A stretch of 64,000 nucleotides of DNA from Clostridia bacterium (GTDB taxonomy: Bacteria; Bacillota; Clostridia; Oscillospirales; CAG-272), in contig JAFQOG010000029.1 in assembly GCA_017420755.1 (NCBI GenBank), forward strand, positions 62,001-126,000. Direction: 5' to 3'. Below the pieces are notes generated by a model. It saw only the letters and a program-made list of their open reading frames with translations, searched no databases and was not told where the DNA came from. The translations under genes were made by a program, and so were the position numbers. Every line of letters begins with the position of its first letter. The stretch's first letter is position 1. Of the stretch, positions 16,875 through 23,307 are shown one piece after another.

Positions 16875-17048
16875 ATTTTAATTCCTTTACACAAATGAAA
16901 AGAGTGATATTTAATAATTTTTGAATTGAAAAAATATTCAATTTAGTAAAATTAATTAAAAAATTATGGAATTTATAAAATTTTCGATTATTTGATTTGA
17001 AAATTTTAAAAATTTTGAATTTCTAAGTTCAAAAATTCAAAAAAAGTG

Positions 17049-17082
17049 TTGACAAATGTCGAAATATAGTATATAATATACT
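17049..17082 (+). promoter_or_regulatory. parA promoter with overlapping palindrome
   Basis: TTGACA (17049-17054), 17 bases, TATAAT (17072-17077). The -10 lies inside the inverted repeat AGTAT (17068-17072) / ATACT (17078-17082), a likely operator for autorepression by the downstream RHH protein. The preceding 16880-17048 is extremely AT-rich and holds no gene. Confidence 0.65.
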
Positions 17083-17110
17083 CATAAAATAAAATATACG
17101 GAGGAAATCA

Positions 17111-17893
17111 ATGGCACACAAAATTTGCTTTATCAACCAAAAGGGTGGAGTTGGCAAAACTACAACAACTATGCAAACTGCTGCATACCTCACCACCAGA
17201 AAGGGTAAAAGAGTATTGATGATAGATATGGACCCACAGGGCAATCTTACATCATGCGTTGGCGTTAACACAGATGGCGAAAATACAGTTTCTGAATTGC
17301 TTCTAGGCGAGGCTAAATTCGAGGAAACCGTTGCTAAGACTCCATATGGAGATATTATTCCAAGCGATTCATCACTTGGATACAGAGAAATGGAAATTAG
17401 CGGAAAGGTTGGAAGAGAGCTTCTTTTGTTCCAAGCCTTGAAGGACAAGCTAGGCGATTATGATTATGTTTTAATCGACTGCCCACCTGCAATTAATACC
17501 TTTACATATAATGTATTTATGGTTGCTGATAGCGTAGTCGTTGTTTCCGAGGTTGGATTCTTCTCAGCTAGAGGCTGTGGAAAGATGATCGATACCGTAA
17601 GACAGGCGGTTGGCGTTTATGACAGAGATATTCATATCGCAGGAATTTTGTTCACTAAGAACAATCACACCAAGCTCGCTCGTGAGATTCGTGAGCAGGT
17701 TGAAATTGTTAGTAACGAATATGGTGTAAAGGTATTTAATACCTTGATTGGCACCTTCCCGGCACCTGTTGGAGAGAGTCAAGCACTTTGCAAGAGCTTG
17801 TTTGATTATGTTCCTAAGCATAAGGTTACCGCTCAATATGCAGCGGCTATCGAAGAAATTATAGAAGCAGTAGAAAATAAAGAGGAGAAATAA
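17111..17893 (+). CDS. ParA family ATPase
   Basis: A 260-residue deviant Walker ATPase. The motif FINQKGGVGKTTTT at about 7-20 has the signature Lys11 and Lys16. The A' motif MIDMDPQGNLT follows, and the B motif is VLIDCPP. This is the ParA/Soj family, which forms ATP-dependent dimers on DNA to move partition complexes. There is no parB after it; a small RHH-like gene follows 2 bases later. It is not beside gidB or dnaA as chromosomal soj-spo0J would be, so a plasmid-type or transferred origin is likely. Confidence 0.9.
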   Translation: MAHKICFINQKGGVGKTTTTMQTAAYLTTRKGKRVLMIDMDPQGNLTSCVGVNTDGENTVSELLLGEAKFEETVAKTPYGDIIPSDSSLGYREMEISGKVGRELLLFQALKDKLGDYDYVLIDCPPAINTFTYNVFMVADSVVVVSEVGFFSARGCGKMIDTVRQAVGVYDRDIHIAGILFTKNNHTKLAREIREQVEIVSNEYGVKVFNTLIGTFPAPVGESQALCKSLFDYVPKHKVTAQYAAAIEEIIEAVENKEEK

Positions 17894-17895
17894 TT

Positions 17896-18231
17896 ATGGC
17901 AAAGAAGAATTATGGTATTGCAGACGCAATGAGATCAGAGGTCAGAACAGAAGAGCCTACAAGAACAGCAGAGACCACAGTGGTAGTTCCTGAAGCACCA
18001 GCACCTAAAAAAGAGGCTAAAAAGCGTGGAAGACCAAGAAAGGTTACTGATCCAAGAGATGCACGCACGGCGTTCGTTAGAACCACAGTTAGCCAATCCC
18101 TTAAGAAAAAGCTCCAAATCGTTTGTATGAGCAAGGGAATTAGCGAGGATGCCTATACTCACGACCTTCTAGAAAAGGCAATCAATCGCGATTACGAAAA
18201 GGCTCTTGCTAGCGTAACCGCTGACGACTAA
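17896..18231 (+). CDS. Small AT-hook / ribbon-helix-helix protein, likely ParA partner
   Basis: A 111-residue protein. The disordered N-terminal half is rich in Pro, Ala and Thr. A basic KKRGRPRK motif at about 52-59 matches an AT-hook core (GRP). The last 50 residues (FVRTTVSQSLKKKLQIV, then GISEDAYTHDLLEKAI) fit a MetJ/Arc/CopG ribbon-helix-helix fold: a short strand and two helices. The gene lies 2 bases after parA. By analogy with ParG/Omega-type systems it would bind the promoter or centromere and activate ParA. The function is inferred from architecture and position. Confidence 0.7.
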   Translation: MAKKNYGIADAMRSEVRTEEPTRTAETTVVVPEAPAPKKEAKKRGRPRKVTDPRDARTAFVRTTVSQSLKKKLQIVCMSKGISEDAYTHDLLEKAINRDYEKALASVTADD

Positions 18232-18241
18232 TAGAAACAAT

Positions 18242-18275
18242 AAAAATCACTTGTGATATCACAAGTGATTTTTTA
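18242..18275. terminator. Terminator after the ParA cassette
   Basis: AAAATCACTTGTGAT and ATCACAAGTGATTTTTT are perfect arms. The convergent FkbM gene's stop codon is inside the structure. Confidence 0.88.
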
Positions 18276-19356
18276 TTGCATATAAATTCAAATCCCATGC
18301 AGGAATATAAGGCAATCTGCGTAGATAAAGCTTGTGATTTGGACATAAAGAGGCGACTAAAATAGGCAACTCATAAAGGTCCTCGCTTTTGTGATACATT
18401 GAAACTAAAAGATCGGAATTGTTACGCTTTATCAATCCCTCACTTCCTAAAATTGCCCTGTATTCCGCCCCCTCAACATCATACTTGATAAAATCAGCGC
18501 AGTCAATTACATTATCGGGACGCTTTGCCTCAATATAAACCATTTTTGTTTTGTGAGATGCAGTGCCGGAGCCCGAGGAATTTCGGTTGCCCGATGACGA
18601 AAAGGCAAGAGTAGTGTCCTCGTTCCACGAGGCGTAATTATAGGCGTTTGTTTCTATGTCATGGATTTGCTCGCAATAAAGTGCTAACTTTTTAAAATTG
18701 CGTAAATCAGGCTCAAAGGCATATATTTTTTTAAGATTAGGACAAAGTCCTATATATTTTTTTATTGTATCGCCATTATAAGCTCCAAGATCAACATAAG
18801 ACTCGTATTTTTCATAAGGCAAAAGCGAATCGACGCGCTCCTCGCTGTCCTCTGTGGATTTCAAGTACTCAATGCGTCCTGTTAGCTTAAATCTTATTAT
18901 ATCATCAAAAATAAGCCTTGATTTTTCGTCGAAAAGAAGCTCCCTTGCCGTAGCAAGCTCGTTTATGTGAGCGTCGAAAAAATCCTCATTAAAAAGAGCA
19001 CCACCACAAACGGGAACATCTGGAGCATAAAGCTCATGCTTTTTATCAAGAGAATAAATTTTTTGCATAACCTCGTCAAGATGAGTACCAAAAGATAACA
19101 AAATTATAAAATCCCTGTATTTTTCGCACGCCTCAGAGTAGGAAATGACCACCTTGCCTCTATAAGAATGACCTCTTACAAAGCCATCACTTGCAAAAAC
19201 ATCGTCATAAGAAACCCCATAGGAATTTAATGTATCAATAATTTTGTCAGCGCCATTTCCCATGCCATATATTAAAATCGGCTTTTGAACGCTCTTTAAA
19301 TAGGTCCATAAATCACAAGAAAATGAGTTGAAAATATGTTTTTTAAAATTATTCAT
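18259..19356 (-). CDS. FkbM family methyltransferase
   Basis: A 365-residue protein. The N-terminal part (about 20-130) looks Rossmann-like, with ILIYGMGNGADKII. The C-terminal half (about 190-345) is a SAM-dependent methyltransferase with VDLGAYNGDTIKKY, then FEPDLRNF and IKYDVEGAEYRAILG, the FkbM pattern. FkbM enzymes O-methylate sugars or small molecules. The N-terminal domain may bind a nucleotide or sugar. It has its own promoter and AAGGA ribosome site and stands apart from any polysaccharide cluster. Confidence 0.85.
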   Translation of the reverse strand: MNNFKKHIFNSFSCDLWTYLKSVQKPILIYGMGNGADKIIDTLNSYGVSYDDVFASDGFVRGHSYRGKVVISYSEACEKYRDFIILLSFGTHLDEVMQKIYSLDKKHELYAPDVPVCGGALFNEDFFDAHINELATARELLFDEKSRLIFDDIIRFKLTGRIEYLKSTEDSEERVDSLLPYEKYESYVDLGAYNGDTIKKYIGLCPNLKKIYAFEPDLRNFKKLALYCEQIHDIETNAYNYASWNEDTTLAFSSSGNRNSSGSGTASHKTKMVYIEAKRPDNVIDCADFIKYDVEGAEYRAILGSEGLIKRNNSDLLVSMYHKSEDLYELPILVASLCPNHKLYLRRLPYIPAWDLNLYAIKNHL

Positions 19357-19365
19357 TATGCATCC

Positions 19366-19394
19366 TTGAAAAAATTAATTAAATGTGATAAAAT
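19366..19394 (+). promoter_or_regulatory. Promoter of the HIT protein gene
   Basis: TTGAAA (19366-19371), 17 bases, TAAAAT (19389-19394). It is divergent from the FkbM promoter. Confidence 0.6.
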
Positions 19395-19402
19395 CTAAGT
19401 AC

Positions 19403-19431
19403 ATTATATAACAAAATTCTTTTTAAATCAA
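19403..19431 (-). promoter_or_regulatory. Promoter of the FkbM methyltransferase gene
   Basis: On the minus strand, TTGATT and TATAAT are separated by 17 bases, giving a leader of about 40 bases. Confidence 0.6.
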
Positions 19432-19442
19432 GGAGAAAAAAT

Positions 19443-19781
19443 ATGGATTGCTTATTTTGTAAAATTATTAACGGAGAAATCCCCTCAAACAAAATTTACG
19501 AGGATGAAAAAATTATTGCCTTTTACGATATAAATCCCGAGGCGAAGATTCATTTTCTTGTAGTTCCAAAGACTCACATTTGCTGTGCCGATAAAATAGA
19601 TGGCTCAAATAGCCATCTTATCGCATATATTTTCGAAAAAATTCCCGAATTGGCTAAAAAATCAGGAATTACAAACGGTTATAGAATTATCAATAACTGC
19701 GGAGAGGATTCTTGCCAAAGCGTAAAGCATATTCATTTCCATGTCCTCGGCGGTGAAAAGCTCCCCGAGCATATAAGATAA
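19443..19781 (+). CDS. HIT family protein (HinT-like)
   Basis: A 112-residue purine-nucleoside phosphoramidase of the histidine triad superfamily. It begins with CLFCKIINGEIPS, has EDEKIIAFYDINPEA, and carries the triad HIHFHVLGG at 96-104. HinT proteins hydrolyse AMP-linked amines. AAGGAG precedes the start. It is monocistronic and convergent with sigG. Confidence 0.94.
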   Translation: MDCLFCKIINGEIPSNKIYEDEKIIAFYDINPEAKIHFLVVPKTHICCADKIDGSNSHLIAYIFEKIPELAKKSGITNGYRIINNCGEDSCQSVKHIHFHVLGGEKLPEHIR

Positions 19782-19801
19782 TTAAAAATATCGCTTTTAT
19801 C

Positions 19802-19832
19802 AAAAATATCCACCATATAGGTGGATATTTTT
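19802..19832. terminator. Shared terminator between the HIT gene and sigG
   Basis: AAAAATATCCACC, loop ATATA, GGTGGATATTTTTAAA. It serves the convergent HIT and sigG transcripts. Confidence 0.87.
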
Positions 19833-20601
19833 AAATTTGTCGTCTTATTTGTTCAAGCGCACCCTTTTCAAGACGCGAAACCTGAGCCTGTGAAATTCCT
19901 ATTTCAAGGGCAATTTCGCTCTGCGTTTTGCCGGCGTAAAAGCGAAGACTTATAATCTTCTTTTCTCGTTCATTTAGATTTTTAATAGCCTCTTTTAGAG
20001 CGATATCCTCAATCCAAATCTCATCGCTTGAGCTTAAATCACTAATTTGATCCATTATATAAACAGAGTCGCCAGAGTCGTTGTAAACAGGCTCATATAG
20101 CGAAACAGGCTCAGTTATCGCCTCGATTGCGCAAACAATATCTTCCTTACGCTCTCCAAGCTTGCTTGCTATCATTTCGATTGTAGGCTCGCACGAAAGC
20201 TCCTTTGTTAGCTCCTCCTTTACTTGAAGTGCCTTGTAAGCCAAATCTCTTACAGAACGGCTTACCCTAATCGCGTTGTTATCTCGTAAATACCTACGAA
20301 TTTCGCCGATAATCATAGGAACTGCATAGGTGGAAAATTTTACATCTAGCTCAGTGTTAAAATTATCGATAGCCTTGATAAGCCCAATGCAACCAACCTG
20401 AAAAAGATCGTCTAAATTTTCATTTCTGCTTGAAAACCGCTGAACAATTGATAAAACGAGCCTTAAATTGCCATCAATTAGAGCCTCACGAGCACTATCG
20501 TCGCCATTTTGAGATTTTATTAAAAGGTCCCTTTTCTCATCGTTTGAGAGAGTTTTTAAATTTGAGGTGTTAACCCCACAAATTTCAACCTTGTTATACA
20601 T
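19831..20601 (-). CDS. sigG: RNA polymerase sporulation sigma factor SigG
   Basis: Late forespore sigma factor. The opening NKVEICGVNTSNLK matches the characteristic SigG N-terminus. Region 2 (NLRLVLSIVQRFS, then DDLFQVGCIGLIKAIDNF and FSTYAVPMIIGEIRRYLRD), region 3 and region 4 (KIISLRFYAGKTQSEIA, QAQVSRLEKGAL) are complete in 256 residues. In Bacillus sigG lies directly after sigE. Here sigE is about 15 kb away and sigG follows spoIVB, with a terminator between. Confidence 0.94.
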   Translation of the reverse strand: MYNKVEICGVNTSNLKTLSNDEKRDLLIKSQNGDDSAREALIDGNLRLVLSIVQRFSSRNENLDDLFQVGCIGLIKAIDNFNTELDVKFSTYAVPMIIGEIRRYLRDNNAIRVSRSVRDLAYKALQVKEELTKELSCEPTIEMIASKLGERKEDIVCAIEAITEPVSLYEPVYNDSGDSVYIMDQISDLSSSDEIWIEDIALKEAIKNLNEREKKIISLRFYAGKTQSEIALEIGISQAQVSRLEKGALEQIRRQI

Positions 20602-20710
20602 ATTCGTCTCCTATTCTTTGTTAAAAGAATTATTGACAAATCGCCATAACAATTATGCAAAAATTAACCTTCCAAATTTATACTGTTGTGAGAATGACAT
20701 CTCAAAACAA

Positions 20711-20742
20711 AAAATACAAATCCCACAGGGGATTTGTATTTT
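20711..20742 (-). terminator. spoIVB terminator
   Basis: AAAATACAAATCCC, loop ACAG, GGGATTTGTATTTT. It is just past the spoIVB stop on the minus strand and makes sigG a separate transcription unit. Confidence 0.85.
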
Positions 20743-20749
20743 CGTGTCC

Positions 20750-21856
20750 TTATTTTAGCATTTCAGGCATTGAATTTAACATGTTTTCGATAAAAATTCC
20801 ATAGCCCTGAGTCGGATCATTAATCAAAACATGCGTTACAGCGCCGACAATTCGCCCATCTTGAATTATAGGTGAGCCACTCATTCCCTGAACAATACCA
20901 CCCGTTTTTAAAAGAAGTCTGGGATCGGTAACCTTGACTCTAAAGTTTTTAACAGTAGAAGAGGTAATGTCTATGTCTGAAATGGAAACAGAATATTTTT
21001 GAGGTCCACTCTCGTCAAGCGTGCACCAAATATAAGCCTCGCCCTCGTGTAGCTCTTCCTTGGGGCAAATATGCATCTTTTGCTCGGGTGACCTAGCGTA
21101 ATTTAACGATATGATTCCAAAAACTCCATTTGAGCAGTTTCTTGAAAGAGAACCAACCTTTTTCGCGTTAAAGTTACCCTTTAACTCACCGGCATCACCG
21201 CATTTTCCTTTGATAACCCCATTTATAGAAACATCTAAAACCACACCGCGAGAAAGGGAAACAAGCCTTCCGGAGCTGGAATCGCAAATTCCGTGACCAA
21301 GGCCACCAAAAGCACCTGTTACAGGGTTTATAAATGTTACAGTTCCAATTCCCGAGGTAGAATCCTTAACAAACATACCCGTCTTATAAGAGCCATCTTC
21401 CTTTGAATACATAGGTACAAAGGAGAAGCAAAGCTCGTTTTTTCCTCTCAAAACTGTCAATGTTATTTTTTTCGTAGCATTATCAGATACCATAGAAATA
21501 AAATCATCAATTGAGCTTACATCTTTTTCATTAAATTTAATAATTAAATCGCCAACTCGTATTCCGCTAAGAAAGGCAGGAGAAGCGCTCTCGCCATCAG
21601 TTGCGCAAAAGCCAACTACCATAAGCCCTCGAGATGTGATTTTCACGCCAAAGGGCATTCCACCGGCATATAACTCGATTTTCGATAAATCCGTAATTTT
21701 TTCGCCTTGAACCTGATCAACAAAGGCATCAAGCGACGAGGTATGTCCCTCGCTCGCCCAAGCATTCACGAATTCCGTGGCAAATGCAGGCACGCAAAGC
21801 GCAAAAACCATCAAGATTATCAATAAAAACCGAGCTAAAATTTTCGATTTTTTCAT
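20750..21856 (-). CDS. spoIVB: SpoIVB peptidase (S55 family)
   Basis: SpoIVB is secreted from the forespore into the intermembrane space, where it cleaves SpoIVFA and so triggers SigK processing. The 368-residue protein has an N-terminal membrane anchor or signal (about 8-26), a PDZ domain (about 85-155, GIRVGDLIIKFN) and the S55 domain with GGLGHGICD. The nucleophile motif VQGMSGSPIIQDG includes Ser328. In most spore formers spo0A follows; here sigG does. Transcription is expected in the forespore (SigF/SigG), but I could not define the promoter. Confidence 0.95.
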   Translation of the reverse strand: MKKSKILARFLLIILMVFALCVPAFATEFVNAWASEGHTSSLDAFVDQVQGEKITDLSKIELYAGGMPFGVKITSRGLMVVGFCATDGESASPAFLSGIRVGDLIIKFNEKDVSSIDDFISMVSDNATKKITLTVLRGKNELCFSFVPMYSKEDGSYKTGMFVKDSTSGIGTVTFINPVTGAFGGLGHGICDSSSGRLVSLSRGVVLDVSINGVIKGKCGDAGELKGNFNAKKVGSLSRNCSNGVFGIISLNYARSPEQKMHICPKEELHEGEAYIWCTLDESGPQKYSVSISDIDITSSTVKNFRVKVTDPRLLLKTGGIVQGMSGSPIIQDGRIVGAVTHVLINDPTQGYGIFIENMLNSMPEMLK

Positions 21857-21986
21857 TATTCTATTTTAATTGTCCTTTCATTTTTGTACATACTTAATTT
21901 GTGTAGTTAAAAGCTTTTTATGTCTAACAAAATTATATGAAATGTAGATTAACTTCCAAGAAAAAATCAAAAAATTTCCTTAAATC

Positions 21987-22031
21987 TTGACATTAAATAA
22001 AATGTAAGCTATAATTAGTTAGTAAACTAAC
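21987..22031 (+). promoter_or_regulatory. Promoter and palindromic operator of the MarR gene
   Basis: TTGACA (21987-21992), 17 bases, TATAAT (22010-22015). The dyad GTTAG-TAAA-CTAAC (22018-22031) covers the expected start of transcription, which is the usual position for autorepression by a MarR dimer. Confidence 0.7.
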
Positions 22032-22046
22032 GATTTGAGGTGCAAA

Positions 22047-22505
22047 ATGAACAAGGAAAGTATAGAAGAAATTCGCCAAAACCCAAATAGAACTGTTTTA
22101 ATGATGGTAAATGAGCTTTCAAAGCTATTTGAGGACTCAATAATACAGGATAAAGAAATTCCACTTTTGAAGGAAAAAACAGCAAGACTGATTTTGGCAT
22201 ATCTTGCCATAAATGACGGAGTAACACAGCAACAGCTGGTAAAGGTAACTCAAATGAAGGGCTCAACAGTTAGCGTAGCAGTTACAAAAATGGAAAATGA
22301 GGGCTATATTGTAAGAAAATCAAATGAATATGATATGCGTTCCGTAAAAATTCATTTGACAAAAAAGGGAAGAGCGCTCTCAGACGAGGCAAAAAGATTT
22401 CTAGACCAAAAGGATAGTAAAATTATGCACGGAATTGCGGAGCGAGATATAAGAGTTGCAAAATATGTTTTAGAAAAAATGATTGATAACCTCTTAGATT
22501 TATAA
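22047..22505 (+). CDS. MarR family transcriptional regulator
   Basis: A 152-residue winged-helix regulator. The HTH and wing are visible in DGVTQQQLVKVTQMKGSTVS, MENEGYIVRK and DMRSVKIHLTKKGRALSDEA. The start at 22047 follows GAGG with 6-base spacing. It stands alone, with its own promoter, a palindromic operator and a terminator, and no adjacent target such as an efflux pump. Its ligand is unknown. Confidence 0.9.
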   Translation: MNKESIEEIRQNPNRTVLMMVNELSKLFEDSIIQDKEIPLLKEKTARLILAYLAINDGVTQQQLVKVTQMKGSTVSVAVTKMENEGYIVRKSNEYDMRSVKIHLTKKGRALSDEAKRFLDQKDSKIMHGIAERDIRVAKYVLEKMIDNLLDL

Positions 22506-22508
22506 AGT

Positions 22509-22540
22509 AAAAAGACTGTTGCTTTTGCAACAGTCTTTTA
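22509..22540. terminator. Shared terminator between the MarR gene and the hypothetical gene
   Basis: AAAAAGACTGTTGC, loop TTTT, GCAACAGTCTTTT. Confidence 0.87.
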
Positions 22541-22553
22541 AAATTGTTAAATA

Positions 22554-22829
22554 TTATTTTGGCTCTTTATTGTAATGCTCAAGCCATTCAGCGCCAACAT
22601 CAAGCGCCTCGTAAATACCTGCCTTACCAACCTGCTTTACAACCTTGTTAGTGTCGTTTGTAGGACAAATAGTTACAAAAACCATAGTAGGATTGCCCTT
22701 AGCATCCTTCATAAAAATGTCAAGCCTTAAAATATATGGATCGTTTACAAAACCGTAATAGAGCACATCTCCCTCTCTTACAAGTGGCTTTCCCTTATAT
22801 TCAACATAATTTTTATTTTTAAGCTCCAT
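22554..22829 (-). CDS. Small conserved-type hypothetical protein
   Basis: A 91-residue soluble protein that I cannot assign to a family. The start at 22829 is preferred over 22847 because AAAGGTGG lies 7 bases upstream. It is a probable small alpha/beta domain with strands such as VLYYGFVN and TMVFVTICP and a C-terminal helix ending EWLEHYNKE. No signal peptide, membrane span or catalytic pattern stands out. It is alone on its transcript. Confidence 0.65.
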   Translation of the reverse strand: MELKNKNYVEYKGKPLVREGDVLYYGFVNDPYILRLDIFMKDAKGNPTMVFVTICPTNDTNKVVKQVGKAGIYEALDVGAEWLEHYNKEPK

Positions 22830-22965
22830 AAAAATACCACCTTTCAAATAATCATTTTAACCATTTTACTATATTTTTCTCATTTTGTCAAGTATATAAA
22901 AAATTACTATTGCAAAAAAGAAAAAAATATGTTAAAATAAAATAACGCAAAATGTTAGAAAGGTC

Positions 22966-23098
22966 TTGACAAATAAAATGAAATCTGCGAAAATCCTAAC
23001 AGACAGACAGAGGCTAACTCTGTAATTTTTGCGTGCAATTATATAGTAAATAAAGCCATTTGATATGGGCGATTTTCGCCCATATCAAATGGCTTTTT
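22966..23098 (+). ncRNA. Candidate small structured RNA ending in a very long terminator hairpin
   Basis: There is no ORF here. TTGACA (22966-22971) with a 17-base spacer to GAAAAT (22989-22994) is a possible weak promoter. GCGAAAAT (22987-22994) can pair with ATTTTTGC (about 23025-23032), and within it ACAGAG pairs with CTCTGT around loop GCTAA. A terminator with a roughly 21-bp perfect stem (23052-23095) and T run follows. I recognise no known RNA family. If the -10 is correct, the outer stem would lie partly upstream of the RNA start, so the true 5' end is uncertain. Confidence 0.4.
23052..23098 (+). terminator. Long-stem terminator
   Basis: AAAGCCATTTGATATGGGCGA, loop TTT, then the exact complement followed by TTTTTAT. 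The stem of about 21 bp is longer than others in the window. Confidence 0.8.
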
Positions 23099-23105
23099 AT
23101 GTTTT

Positions 23106-23276
23106 AGGCTCTGACACACACGAGGTTGATTTTTGACGAAAAATAGCTTTGAACTACTGCGTTCTCGCTCGGTTACAGACAACTGAAGAGTATGCGCCCT
23201 CGCTCCGCCTTGTATTTCTTTGCTATTTATCCGTCAAATACGCTTCGCTTATCACCTCTTAGTTGTGACATAGCCT
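23106..23276. repeat. Imperfect long inverted repeat, possible MITE-like element
   Basis: The ends AGGCTCTGACACA and TTGTGACATAGCCT are near complements. Inside them GAGGTTGAT/ATCACCTCTT, GACGAAAAATAGC/GCTATTTATCCGTC and AAATAGCTTTGAACTAC/GTATTTCTTTGCTATTT also pair imperfectly. A central part holds CTCGCTCGG and CTCGCTCCGCC. The 171-base block has no ORF and is less AT-rich than its flanks. It looks like a short non-autonomous palindromic element or a large RNA-level fold, immediately upstream of the LRR gene. Confidence 0.5.
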
Positions 23277-23307
23277 ATTTGAAAATTTATATATGAGGAG
23301 ATAAAAG

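Noticed and set aside
16880..17048. A possible plasmid replication origin upstream of parA
   Set aside because: The region is very AT-rich, but there are no clear iterons and no replication initiator gene nearby.
17111..18231. Standard chromosomal soj-spo0J (parAB) operon
   Set aside because: The second gene is too short and lacks the ParB nuclease and HTH domains; it looks RHH-like instead.
20602..20710. A forespore (SigF/SigG) promoter for sigG
   Set aside because: Partial matches such as GCATA exist, but the -10 half does not fit well enough with any allowed spacing to be listed.
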